Positions 1 to 7,988 of a DNA stretch of 21,807 nucleotides are shown piece after piece; within the stretch, counting starts at the first letter, position 1; the number at the start of each line of letters is the position of its first letter. The position numbers and the translations under genes are program-made. Source of the DNA: an uncultured Eubacteriales bacterium (lineage in GTDB: Bacteria > Bacillota > Clostridia > Oscillospirales > CAG-382); the NCBI GenBank assembly GCA_900554405.1, contig USHI01000005.1, positions 1 to 21,807 on the forward strand. The letters are read 5' to 3'. Under the pieces are notes generated by a model. The model had not been told where the DNA came from. It saw only the letters and a program-made list of their open reading frames with translations, and ran no database searches.

Positions 1-710
1 CCATTATCTGCGGCGGTGCCCCGATCGACCCGCAGACTATCGAATGGTTCGAAAATATCGGGATAAATATTTCGCAGGGGTACGGTATCACCGAATGCGC
101 GCCGCTCGTTTCCGTAAATCCGCTTGTGACCGTCCATTATGATTCCGTCGGGCTTCCGATCAAAGGCAGCAAGATCAAGATAATCGACGATACCGCCGGC
201 ATTGAATCGGATATGTCGCCGCGCTCGGTCGGCGAAATATGCGTGCGCGGGCCGCAGGTCATGCTCGGATATTACAATGCGCCGGAGGAAACAGCCGCCG
301 CCTTCACGGAGGAGGGCTATTTCCGCACGGGCGATTACGGTTTTGTCGATGAGGACGGATACATTTATATCACCGGCCGCAAAAAGAATATAATCGTTCT
401 CAACAACGGCAAAAACGTTTATCCGGAGGAGATCGAGGAATACCTCGACCGTCTGGATATCGTCCGCGAATGCGTTGTCGTCGGCAGGGAAAAGGAGGAT
501 GGCGAGGTTGCCCTCACGGCTATCATTTATCCCGATTACGATGCCTTTAAGGGCAAGGACGATTCCGAAATTATCGAAGCTATCCGTGCGGTGGTCGCCA
601 CGATAAACAAAAAGCTCCCGATATTCAAGCAGGTTCGCAATATCGAACTCAAAAAGAGCGAATTCGAAAAAACAACAACAAAAAAGATCATCAGATACAA
701 ACTTTCATAA
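1..710 (+). CDS. AMP-binding (ANL) acyl-CoA/acyl-ACP synthetase, 5' end missing
   Basis: This is the C-terminal ~235 residues of an adenylate-forming acyl ligase; the reading frame is open from base 3 and the start lies outside the window. Visible ANL motifs in order are GYGITECAP (A5, adenine/acyl contact), YFRTGDYGFVDEDGY (A7, ribose-binding Asp), GRKKNIIVLNNGKNVYPEEI (A8 hinge) and the near-terminal TTTKKIIR, which carries the A10 catalytic lysine. The family makes an acyl-adenylate from a fatty acid and ATP, then transfers the acyl group to CoA or to a carrier protein. The acyl carrier protein gene starts 15 bases downstream, with its ribosome site overlapping this stop region, so an acyl-ACP synthetase role is an attractive inference. 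The motifs most resemble the long-chain (FadD-like) branch, but the substrate cannot be read from this fragment. Confidence 0.9.
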   Translation, partial: IICGGAPIDPQTIEWFENIGINISQGYGITECAPLVSVNPLVTVHYDSVGLPIKGSKIKIIDDTAGIESDMSPRSVGEICVRGPQVMLGYYNAPEETAAAFTEEGYFRTGDYGFVDEDGYIYITGRKKNIIVLNNGKNVYPEEIEEYLDRLDIVRECVVVGREKEDGEVALTAIIYPDYDAFKGKDDSEIIEAIRAVVATINKKLPIFKQVRNIELKKSEFEKTTTKKIIRYKLS

Positions 711-725
711 GGAGAATACAGATCC

Positions 726-950
726 ATGTTTCAGCAGCTTAAAGACCTCCTTGTCGAGGAAATGAGCATAGACCCTTCACTTATCACGCCCGAAGCGGAG
801 CTTATGAACGATCTCGGCTTCAATTCGCTCGAGCTTGCCGATCTTGTAGTCCTTTGCGAGGAGCGCTTCGGCATAGTTTTCGACGATGCCGCCCTTCCGG
901 GGCTGCTCACCGTCGGCGATGTCGAGGCATATATAGAAGAAAATTCATAA
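726..950 (+). CDS. Acyl carrier protein
   Basis: This 74-residue acidic helical protein has the size and pattern of an acyl carrier protein. The phosphopantetheine attachment serine is Ser34 in NDLGFNSLELADLV. The usual Asp before that serine (DSL) is Asn33 here (NSL), which is uncommon and more typical of specialised carriers than of housekeeping AcpP. A GGAG at 711-714, just after the ligase stop, serves as ribosome site. The close coupling to the upstream acyl ligase suggests that the ligase loads this carrier directly. No fatty acid synthesis genes (fabD, fabF, fabG) are adjacent, which also argues for a dedicated carrier. The assignment as a carrier protein is firm; its pathway is unknown. 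Confidence 0.9.
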   Translation: MFQQLKDLLVEEMSIDPSLITPEAELMNDLGFNSLELADLVVLCEERFGIVFDDAALPGLLTVGDVEAYIEENS

Positions 951-960
951 AACATACGAT

Positions 961-997
961 ACGCGCTTTGCCCCCACTTGGCAAGGCGCGTTCGTTT
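961..997 (+). terminator. Terminator-like hairpin after the acyl carrier protein gene
   Basis: A 12-base-pair stem (961-972 with 980-991, one G-U pair) closes a 7-base loop and is followed by TCGTTT. The T-run is short, so termination may be partial. It sits between the carrier protein stop and the ribosome site (about 998-1005) of the response regulator, so it probably separates the acyl-lipid pair from the two-component system. Confidence 0.6.
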
Positions 998-1009
998 AAG
1001 AGGTGAAAA

Positions 1010-1681
1010 ATGCCGAACATTCTTGTTGTCGAGGACGATAAGGCTTTGAACAAGCTCATATGCCGGGTGCTTGAAAGGAACGGGCACGCGGTCTTTTCCG
1101 CTTGCGGCGGCGAGGAGGCTCTTTCGCTGCTGGACGGAACATATATCGACCTTGTGCTCACGGATATCATGATGCCGGGCACGGACGGATACGAGCTTGT
1201 CGCGGCGATACGCGCGGCGGATACAAAAATGCCGGTCATTTTTATAACGGCAAAAAGCGGATTCGGCGATAAGCTCCGCGGCTTTAACCTCGGCGCGGAT
1301 GATTATATGGTAAAGCCGATCGACATAAACGAGCTTGTGCTACGCGTCAACGCGATCCTGCGCAGAAGCCGTATCGCCAACGAAAGGCGGCTTGTTATCG
1401 GCTCGACTGTGCTGGATGCCGATTCCTTTACCGTTTCGGCAGGCGGCAGCACGTCGGCGCTTCCGCAAAAGGAATTCCTTTTGCTGTTCAAGCTGCTTTC
1501 CTACCCCGGGCGTATCTTCACACGGTATGAAATAATGGATGAAATCTGGGGCTACGATTCGGAAAGCGACGAAAAAACCATAAACGTACACATAAGCAAG
1601 CTTCGCTCGCGCTTCGAGGAAAACGGCGATTTTTCCATCGAAACCGTCCGCGGGCTGGGGTACAAGGCGGTCCTTAAATGA
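1010..1681 (+). CDS. OmpR/PhoB-family DNA-binding response regulator
   Basis: This 223-residue protein has the normal two-domain layout. The receiver (about 1-120) has the acidic pair Glu8/Asp9-Asp10, phosphoacceptor Asp52 in LVLTDIMMPGTDGYEL, Thr80 and Lys102 in the ADDYMVKP loop. The winged-helix DNA-binding domain (about 127-223) ends with the typical NVHISKLRSRFEE recognition helix and VRGLGYKAVL wing. All phosphotransfer residues are present, so it should be a working regulator. The ribosome site AAGAGGTG lies a few bases before the ATG. The last codons overlap the kinase start by four bases (ATGA), so the two proteins are translationally coupled and almost certainly partners. The signal and target genes are not evident; the downstream lipoprotein gene is a candidate only because it is adjacent. 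Confidence 0.95.
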   Translation: MPNILVVEDDKALNKLICRVLERNGHAVFSACGGEEALSLLDGTYIDLVLTDIMMPGTDGYELVAAIRAADTKMPVIFITAKSGFGDKLRGFNLGADDYMVKPIDINELVLRVNAILRRSRIANERRLVIGSTVLDADSFTVSAGGSTSALPQKEFLLLFKLLSYPGRIFTRYEIMDEIWGYDSESDEKTINVHISKLRSRFEENGDFSIETVRGLGYKAVLK

Positions 1682-2754
1682 AAAAAAGGGAGATCATATC
1701 CAAACAAAAGCTGACCGAAAGCATAAATAAGGTGAACGACAGGACACCCATGGTGTTTTATCTCACGATGTTCATTTTTGTCGTGAGCTGTGTTACCGGC
1801 GCGATACTCATGGCGCTATATACGCTTCTGAACGAGCTCGGCGTTATCGGCGAGCTTAACCTTTATCTTGTCATATTGCTGTTTCTCGTTTGCAGCATTG
1901 CTATTTCAACGAGCCTTGTGCGCGGGTTCGGTAACAAAATCATCTTCCGCTCGCTGCGCAGGATCACCGAGTTCAGCAATTCGATAGCGGATGGCGATTT
2001 TTCAAAACGGCTCACCCCCCCGCGTGAAAAGGAACTTGCCGATATCTGCCAAAGCCTTAACGACATGGCGGATAAGCTCGGCAGGAACGAGCTCGTTGCG
2101 TGGGACTTCATCTCCAATGTATCGCATCAGTTCCGTACACCGCTTGCAACTATCATCGGTTATGCTCAGCTTCTTCAGGATCCGTCTCTGCCCGAATCCG
2201 AGCGTAGGGAATACATCGCCATTATCGAGGAAAAGACAAAGGCACTTTCCAAGCTCGTGAACAGCATATTGGAGCTTTCCAAGCTTGAATATCAGTCCAT
2301 AACCCCGGCAACGGAGCTTTTCCGACTGGATGAGCAGCTTCGCCGCTGTATCATTTCCTTCGAGAACCGGTTCGCGGAAAAGGATATTACCGTTGTTGCC
2401 GATCTCGATCATGCGGAATGCTTCGCCAGCCCGGAGCTGATGGCGGAGGTATGGAGCAATATTATCGAAAATGCGATCGAATTCAGCCCCGTGGGCGGAA
2501 GGATAAAGGTAACGCTCCGCAATATTGATGGCAGCGCCTGTGTGGCGATCTCCGACGAGGGCGCAGGCATGGACGAGGAGACTCTTGCCCATGTTTTCGA
2601 CCGCTTCTACCGCGGAAAAAACCGAAAGCTCGGCGGCAACGGTCTCGGAATGGCTATTGCGAAGCGGATTATTACGCTGCACGGCTTTTCCATAGAGGCA
2701 AAAAGCGCTCCGGGGCAGGGAAGCACGTTTATCGTGAAAACAGAATGCCGTTAG
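1678..2754 (+). CDS. Two-pass membrane sensor histidine kinase
   Basis: This 358-residue HAMP-type histidine kinase overlaps the response regulator stop. Two membrane segments (about 25-50 and 60-80) are joined by only about ten residues, so there is no real extracytoplasmic sensor domain. It probably senses the membrane, or a partner protein, as short intramembrane-sensing kinases do. A HAMP linker (about 80-133) leads to the dimerisation/phosphoacceptor helix with His150 in SHQFRTPLATIIGY. The catalytic domain shows the N box (NIIEN, 261-265), G1 (DEGAGM, 293-298), F box (FDRFYRG, 307-313) and G2 (GGNGLGMAI, 319-327). Unusually, Gln151 replaces the acidic residue that normally follows the phosphorylated His (HE in most HisKA kinases), while Thr154 is kept. 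Confidence 0.93.
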   Translation: MKKREIISKQKLTESINKVNDRTPMVFYLTMFIFVVSCVTGAILMALYTLLNELGVIGELNLYLVILLFLVCSIAISTSLVRGFGNKIIFRSLRRITEFSNSIADGDFSKRLTPPREKELADICQSLNDMADKLGRNELVAWDFISNVSHQFRTPLATIIGYAQLLQDPSLPESERREYIAIIEEKTKALSKLVNSILELSKLEYQSITPATELFRLDEQLRRCIISFENRFAEKDITVVADLDHAECFASPELMAEVWSNIIENAIEFSPVGGRIKVTLRNIDGSACVAISDEGAGMDEETLAHVFDRFYRGKNRKLGGNGLGMAIAKRIITLHGFSIEAKSAPGQGSTFIVKTECR

Positions 2755-2777
2755 TGGAATTTTTGCTCATAAACTGC

Positions 2778-2806
2778 GTGACAAATCGATTTTGTTGTGC
2801 TATAAT
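2778..2806 (+). promoter_or_regulatory. Promoter of the DUF4855 lipoprotein gene
   Basis: GTGACA (2778-2783, five of six to the -35 consensus) lies exactly 17 bases before TATAAT (2801-2806, perfect -10). Transcription should begin near 2813, giving a leader of about 30 bases with AAGGCAGG as ribosome site. The lipoprotein can thus be expressed independently of the upstream two-component genes. Confidence 0.8.
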
Positions 2807-2844
2807 AAGATAAATAATATCAAATTAAGTAAGGCAGGTACGTT

Positions 2845-5800
2845 ATGAAGAAAACAGCTTTTCTGTTGACGCTGGTGATACTTTTCACCTTTATTGCCGC
2901 CTCCTGCGGCGGCGGGGATGAAAGCTCCTATGCCGAATCCTCCGATGCGGGAGCCGAAAGCTCCGATACGAACAGCGAAAAGCCGTATTATACGGGTGTT
3001 TCCGTCAGCTCCGATCCTGTTGAAAGGTTTATTTCGGCAGGAGCTTCCTATACTAAATCGGTCGAAGCGGGGGAGGCATACCCCGATACTTACGGCACCG
3101 AACTGACCGACGGCGTTTTTGCCGATCCGGAAGCCGCAAGCTATACCGACGAAGCATTCAGCGGTTATAATATCGCGGGCAAACGGCTTTATGTCGTTAT
3201 GGACCTCGGCTTTTCATATGACCGTATCTATGCCTTCCGTGTGAGCTATCTTTCCACCTCCGAGGCGGGGATAGGTGTCCCTTCCAACACATTTGTATAT
3301 GTATCCCAGGATGGTGTAAACTGGAACGGCATCGGCACGGCAAAGGGCTTTGTCCATGAGGAAGGTACCGTGCAGACAGCCGAGCTCCGGCTTGATGAAT
3401 ACATAAAGGCGCGCTATGTCAGGTTCGGGATTTCCGGTGCTGCCGCATGGACATTCTTTGACGAACTCATGGTCATCGGCGATTACGACCAGACCGACGC
3501 GACAGCGAAATATGCTGATTGGATCGAAAACATATCCTCCCGGTATCGCGGCGGAAAACTCCCGACCGAGGAATTCATTGCCCCTGTCGACAGAACACTC
3601 AACCGCGTTTCGGTCACCAAGGGCAAGAAGTACACCATAAGCGGCGAGCTTGATTCCTCCTTCCCGGATACCGGCAATTCCATGCTTACCGACGGCAGCC
3701 TCAGCGGCATTTACGAGGGCAAGACTTGGGTCGGATTCAAAACCGAAGAGGACACCACGATAACCGTCGATCTCGGCACGGCTGTTTCCGATATCGCCGG
3801 GTTCGAGGTTTCCTGTTACACCAATACCAACGTTTCACAGTATCTGCCCGTCGGAGTGAAATTTACTGTTATATACGACAGTGTCCCCACCGATGTCGGT
3901 GTTGTATACGGCAGTCCGAATGTTGTAAAAGGCAATTACACCTTCTCCATTCCGCTGGAAAAGACATTGCGCGCGGATAAGATAGAGTTTACCCTGATCG
4001 GGTGTCATATTTCCACAAAATTCCTTGTGGAGGAAGTGAACGCCTATGCTTACCGTGCCGATGCGGCTAACGGCCTTTACCCTGAAATTCGGTTTGTGAG
4101 CGAGGATACCGCAAAGCCCACCGGCGATAATTCCGAAAAGAACCTTATCGCAGGGAAAACACAGCAGATACTCGCTTCGAGCGATCCGGGCGAAGCTTTT
4201 TACGAAAACAATACTCCCGTTACCTCCGGGCTTCTTACGGACGGCAAAAAATCGGAAGGCACCGATATCCACAGCGGCGAATTCTTCAAATTCAACGGCG
4301 GCGGAGGCAGAGTGGTCATATATGATCTCGGCTTCGTTTCCGCAGTAAACCGCTTCACCGCGGGCTTTACCAACCAGACCGACTGGGCGGTCACCTCGCC
4401 TTCCGTTGCGACGGTTTATGTTACTACCGATACGGATAAATGGTACGAAGTCGGCAATATCGATCTTTCCGCCGGCGGCGACCCCGGGATCCACCGCGGA
4501 ACGCTCAAGCTCGGCAGAAGCGTTAAGGCAAGATACGTCGCGTTCTCCTTCGCCGTTGCGCAATGGGCGGGCTGCGACGAGCTTGAAGTATTCGGCACCG
4601 AAAACGGCGCTTCCGGGGCGGAGCCTGCAGCAGCAGGATATAAAACCGGCAGCCTGTTTGTAAATAAGCGTAAAGCACCGAGCAAAGATCTTCTCGGCGG
4701 CAGCAAGGATCTCTGCCTGCTTTATCACGGCAAGCATCTGAATGGCTACACCGTGGAAGAGCTCATACCTTATCTTGCCTATATCGATACCGACGGCAAC
4801 CCCGTGGATACGATGTTCGACAGCTTCCTCTTCCTCCTTTCCGGCAATCTTCCCAGCGGCGCCGCACCTTACGGCAACGGCACAAAGGCCGATTGGGAAT
4901 GGACGATACAGGATATATTCAAAGAAGGCAAAAATATGCTCGCGCTTGAAGAAGCCGCGGGTATAGTAAAAGAAAAGCTCGGGCTGCCTTCGGATTACAA
5001 GTTCAAGGTAACCACGTCGATCTATTATCCGGACACCGAAATGACTTCCTTCGGCGATGTGGACGGCGACGGCAATACCGAAAACTTCACTGTATTTGCC
5101 GACCGTATCAAGGCTGTCAAGTGGTATATCCAATCCTTCGAAAAGAAGTTTTCGGAAAGCGGCTTCCAAAATATAGAGCTTGTCGGGTATTATTGGTTCC
5201 ATGAGGAAATGAAGAAATCCGAGGAGGACAATATAAAGCTGCTGAACGCGGTCGCCGATGAGGTTCACGCAGTCGGCCGCAGCTTCTTCTGGATTCCTTA
5301 TTTCACATCAAACGGATACAACAATTGGGAACAGCTCGGGTTTGATATCGCGAATATGCAGCCCAACTATGTATTCAACCTTACCACCTCGTACAAGAAC
5401 ATCATCCAGTGCGCACAGCTCACGAAGCTTTACGGAATGGGTGTGGAAATAGAAGTAAGCGATGAGGCGCTCTCCAACATACTCATTTTCAAAAAATATA
5501 TGCAGTATCTTGCCGCCGGCATAGAATACGGTTATATGACGGATTCCGTTCATATGTATTACCAGGGCGTATACGCATATGAAAAGGCTGCACGCTCCAA
5601 AACTTCGATGGGCAGAATGGTTTATGATGCGACTTATAAGTTCATCAAAGGCACTCTCGAATACAGCCCCGAAAAGCTGGATGCTATCGAAATTTCTCAA
5701 CACGGTTCCGAATATATCGTAAAGGGCAGGATAGAGACGGGTTCGACACTTTCCGAATATCGCATCGAGCAGTATCCGGAGCATGGCAGCGTGACGATAA

Positions 5801-5925
5801 ATCCCGACGGTACATTCACCTATTACGGCGAAGCCGGATATACGGGCGCTGTCACGTTCAAGTATTCGTACAGCAATTACCTCGGATTTTCCGAGCCCTG
5901 CGAAATCATTATCAACATTACCTGA
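2845..5925 (+). CDS. Large surface lipoprotein: discoidin-like repeats, DUF4855, Ig-like C-terminus
   Basis: This 1026-residue protein begins with a lipoprotein signal peptide (KK, hydrophobic core, then AAS before Cys21), followed by a Ser/Glu-rich linker. Three discoidin (F5/8 type C)-like beta domains lie at about 65-215, 255-405 and 435-585. They are recognisable by recurring LTDG, (V)xDLG, VYV..D...W..(I/V)G and ARYV.F elements and a closing DEL.V(I/F)G. Residues about 620-900 match DUF4855 (LCLLYHGK, then VGYYWFHEE and SFFWIPYFTSNGYNNW). A DVDGDGNTENF loop inside it resembles a calcium-binding loop. The last ~80 residues (HGSVTINPDGTFTYYGEAGY) resemble a bacterial Ig-like domain. Discoidin domains usually bind glycans, and DUF4855 has a TIM-barrel-like look with aromatic and acidic residues, so a carbohydrate-active surface protein is inferred. 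The reaction is unknown. Confidence 0.85.
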   Translation: MKKTAFLLTLVILFTFIAASCGGGDESSYAESSDAGAESSDTNSEKPYYTGVSVSSDPVERFISAGASYTKSVEAGEAYPDTYGTELTDGVFADPEAASYTDEAFSGYNIAGKRLYVVMDLGFSYDRIYAFRVSYLSTSEAGIGVPSNTFVYVSQDGVNWNGIGTAKGFVHEEGTVQTAELRLDEYIKARYVRFGISGAAAWTFFDELMVIGDYDQTDATAKYADWIENISSRYRGGKLPTEEFIAPVDRTLNRVSVTKGKKYTISGELDSSFPDTGNSMLTDGSLSGIYEGKTWVGFKTEEDTTITVDLGTAVSDIAGFEVSCYTNTNVSQYLPVGVKFTVIYDSVPTDVGVVYGSPNVVKGNYTFSIPLEKTLRADKIEFTLIGCHISTKFLVEEVNAYAYRADAANGLYPEIRFVSEDTAKPTGDNSEKNLIAGKTQQILASSDPGEAFYENNTPVTSGLLTDGKKSEGTDIHSGEFFKFNGGGGRVVIYDLGFVSAVNRFTAGFTNQTDWAVTSPSVATVYVTTDTDKWYEVGNIDLSAGGDPGIHRGTLKLGRSVKARYVAFSFAVAQWAGCDELEVFGTENGASGAEPAAAGYKTGSLFVNKRKAPSKDLLGGSKDLCLLYHGKHLNGYTVEELIPYLAYIDTDGNPVDTMFDSFLFLLSGNLPSGAAPYGNGTKADWEWTIQDIFKEGKNMLALEEAAGIVKEKLGLPSDYKFKVTTSIYYPDTEMTSFGDVDGDGNTENFTVFADRIKAVKWYIQSFEKKFSESGFQNIELVGYYWFHEEMKKSEEDNIKLLNAVADEVHAVGRSFFWIPYFTSNGYNNWEQLGFDIANMQPNYVFNLTTSYKNIIQCAQLTKLYGMGVEIEVSDEALSNILIFKKYMQYLAAGIEYGYMTDSVHMYYQGVYAYEKAARSKTSMGRMVYDATYKFIKGTLEYSPEKLDAIEISQHGSEYIVKGRIETGSTLSEYRIEQYPEHGSVTINPDGTFTYYGEAGYTGAVTFKYSYSNYLGFSEPCEIIINIT

Positions 5926-5931
5926 TTTTTC

Positions 5932-5981
5932 CGCCGCTGCGGTACCTGCTGTAAAAGCGGGCGCCGCAGCGGTGCTTTTTT
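5932..5981 (+). terminator. Rho-independent terminator of the lipoprotein gene
   Basis: An 11-base-pair GC-rich stem (5932-5942 with 5964-5974, one G-U pair) with a loop that can itself pair is followed by a run of six T (5976-5981). It lies seven bases after the lipoprotein stop and just upstream of the next promoter. Confidence 0.85.
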
Positions 5982-5995
5982 GTGAAAAAACGTGG

Positions 5996-6024
5996 TTGAC
6001 AAACAATGCTTGCGGTATTATAAT
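5996..6024 (+). promoter_or_regulatory. Consensus sigma-A promoter of the glutamine/nucleotide operon
   Basis: TTGACA (5996-6001) and TATAAT (6019-6024) both match consensus perfectly with a 17-base spacer. Initiation is expected near 6031. The leader of about 105 bases then begins with a small hairpin (6032-6034 plus 6038-6041 pairing with 6047-6053). No leader terminator was found, so strong transcription is expected unless a factor limits it. Confidence 0.9.
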
Positions 6025-6137
6025 ACACTAGGTGAGCAATGGCGTTCATTCACACAGGGGGGAAGCAGCCCGGTTTGGATGCGCGCCCTTTCTGTTTTAG
6101 CAATCAGCGCTTTATTCGGCGGAAAGGCAGGACGGAT

Positions 6138-7346
6138 ATGGAATATTCACACGATGATATAATGCAATATGTCAGGGAGGAGGATGTAAAATTCATCCGC
6201 ATGGCATTTTGCGATGTGTTCGGCAACCAGAAAAACATCTCCGTAATGCCGCACGAGCTGGACCGTGCCTTCGGGCAGGGCATTGCGGTGGATGCATCCG
6301 CGATCCCCGGGTTCGGCGAAGGTGTTCGCTCCGATCTTTTCCTTCACCCGGATGCTTCTACGGTTTCGGTGCTTCCGTGGCGCCCGGAACACGGTAAGGT
6401 CATCCGTATGTTCTGCTCCGTTGCCTATCCCGGCGGCGAAGTATTCGAGGCGGATACAAGAAGCCTGCTTGCTTCCGCTGTCATTAGGGCAAAGGAGCAG
6501 GGGCTGGAATTCAATTTCGGTGCCGAAACCGAGTTTTATCTTTTCCGCTGCGATGAAAACGGCGAACCGACAGACATCCCTTACGACCGTGCGGGGTATA
6601 TGGATATCGCACCGCAGGACAAGGGCGAAAACGTCCGCCGCGAAATATGCCTCACGCTCGAACGCATGGATATACTTCCCGAAGGCTCTCATCACGAGGA
6701 AGGCCCCGGGCAGAATGAGATAGATTTCAGATATTCCGAACCGCTTAAAGCGGCGGATGATAATATAACCTTCCGCTCCGTTGTAAATACCGTTGCGGCA
6801 AGGAACGGGCTTTATGCCGATTTTTCGCCCAAGCCGATAAAGGATCAGCCGGGCAACGGTATGCATATCAACTTTTCGGTGCACGGCACAGGCGGCGAGG
6901 ATCTCACCTCGTATGCCGTTGCGGGCATACTTGCCCGTGCGCGGGAAATGACGGCGTTTCTCAATCCGTCCGCCGCTTCCTATGAACGGCTCGGAAGCTG
7001 CAAGGCACCGAAGTACATTGCCTGGTCGCGCGAGAACCGTTCGCCGCTTATTCGCATACCTGCGGCGGAGGGCTGCTATCGCCGCGCCGAACTTCGTTCG
7101 CCCGATCCGCTTTGCAATCCGTACCTTGCATTTACTTTGTTGATCGGGGCGGGTATCGAAGGAATCCGTGCCGAAGCGGCATTGCCCGACCCGGCGGATA
7201 TAAACCTTTTCTCCGCTCCGGGCAAAGTCACGGCGCGCTATGAAGCACTGCCAGCAAGCCTCGAGGAAGCACTTTCCGTTGCTTCCGGGAGCGAATTTGT
7301 TCGCAGAACGCTCCCCGATGCGGTTTTAAGGGCGTTTTTGGGGTAG
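6138..7346 (+). CDS. Short type I glutamine synthetase
   Basis: It makes glutamine from glutamate, ammonia and ATP. From ATG 6138 it is 402 residues, somewhat short for type I enzymes (about 440-470). Active-site motifs are present: VDASAIPGF (Asp52), GAETEFYLF (Glu130/Glu132), GPGQNEID (Glu194), GNGMHINFS (His243), WSRENRSPLIRIP and RRAELRSPDP. The tyrosine adenylylation region of the enterobacterial type is not recognisable. An in-frame ATG at 6039 exists, but it would lie only about eight bases after the expected transcription start and adds 33 residues unlike the family. MEYSHDDIMQYVREEDVKFI is the normal family N-terminus and is preceded by AGGCAGG, so 6138 is preferred. It is the first gene of a six-gene operon whose pyrG and guaA products use glutamine. 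Confidence 0.9.
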   Translation: MEYSHDDIMQYVREEDVKFIRMAFCDVFGNQKNISVMPHELDRAFGQGIAVDASAIPGFGEGVRSDLFLHPDASTVSVLPWRPEHGKVIRMFCSVAYPGGEVFEADTRSLLASAVIRAKEQGLEFNFGAETEFYLFRCDENGEPTDIPYDRAGYMDIAPQDKGENVRREICLTLERMDILPEGSHHEEGPGQNEIDFRYSEPLKAADDNITFRSVVNTVAARNGLYADFSPKPIKDQPGNGMHINFSVHGTGGEDLTSYAVAGILARAREMTAFLNPSAASYERLGSCKAPKYIAWSRENRSPLIRIPAAEGCYRRAELRSPDPLCNPYLAFTLLIGAGIEGIRAEAALPDPADINLFSAPGKVTARYEALPASLEEALSVASGSEFVRRTLPDAVLRAFLG

Positions 7347-7379
7347 TATCATTTATTTTAATCGGAGGGAGTGGGGCAT

Positions 7380-7988
7380 TTGGAATTTACCGAGCGCGTT
7401 TACCGCACATTGATAGTTTCCTCCAACGCCTCATTTTCTGCTTCGATGGCAAAAATGCTTCCGCCAAGCAGGCTTTCGCCTGTGCGCACGGCGCAGACAG
7501 CCGCCTGTGCAAGGCTGATGCTGCTTGATACGGAATTCGATATAATAATTATAAACGCTCCGCTTTCGGATGAATACGGCATCGAATTCGCACAGGATAT
7601 TTCGGACACCGGGCATAAGAGCGTGCTTGTAATAATACCTGCGGACGATTATCCGGAGCTCAATTCTTTGCTTGCTCCGCAGGGGATACTTGCCGTTTCC
7701 AAGCCGACACCGCCATCTACGGTTTTGCAGGCGATCGACCTGATGTGTGCAACGAGCGAGCGTTTGAAGCGGCTCGAAGCGCGCCCGGACACGTTCGAGG
7801 AAAAGATGCGCGAAATCAGGATCATCAACCGCGCAAAGATGCTTCTGATAAGCCGCCGTAAGATGAGCGAAAAGGAAGCACACCGTTTTATAGAAAAACA
7901 GGCGATGGACAATTGCGTAAAAAAGCAGAAGATCGCCGAGGATATAATCAGGCATTATGAATCGCGGGAAGGGAGCGAGCTTGTTTGA
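7380..7988 (+). CDS. ANTAR-domain antiterminator with degenerate receiver
   Basis: This ~202-residue protein has an N-terminal receiver-like domain (about 8-125) and a C-terminal ANTAR RNA-binding domain (about 140-195: REIRIINRAKMLLISRRKMS, then EAHRFIEKQAMD). ANTAR proteins bind paired hexaloop hairpins in nascent RNA and prevent termination, often in nitrogen metabolism. The receiver looks unphosphorylatable: Asn59 (IIIINAPLSDEYG) stands where the phosphoacceptor Asp belongs, and the N-terminal acidic pair is replaced by SSN, although Lys-Pro of the later loop remains (SKP). TTG 7380 is chosen because GGAGGGA (7364-7370) is nine bases before it; the alternative GTG at 7371 directly abuts that site. 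The gene lies 33 bases after glutamine synthetase and overlaps pyrG by four bases (TTGA). Its RNA target was not found here. Confidence 0.85.
   Translation: MEFTERVYRTLIVSSNASFSASMAKMLPPSRLSPVRTAQTAACARLMLLDTEFDIIIINAPLSDEYGIEFAQDISDTGHKSVLVIIPADDYPELNSLLAPQGILAVSKPTPPSTVLQAIDLMCATSERLKRLEARPDTFEEKMREIRIINRAKMLLISRRKMSEKEAHRFIEKQAMDNCVKKQKIAEDIIRHYESREGSELV

Noticed and set aside
3835..5268. A 477-codon open frame opposite the lipoprotein gene
   Set aside because: Antisense to a gene with clear domains; composition is typical of a shadow frame.
6039..6137. Upstream in-frame ATG for glutamine synthetase
   Set aside because: It would lie about eight bases after the predicted transcription start with no ribosome site, and the extra residues do not fit the family N-terminus.
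6031..6137. ANTAR-type tandem hexaloop hairpins or a riboswitch in the glutamine synthetase leader
   Set aside because: The hairpins seen have loops of other sizes and lack the paired A/G hexaloop pattern, and there is no leader terminator to relieve.
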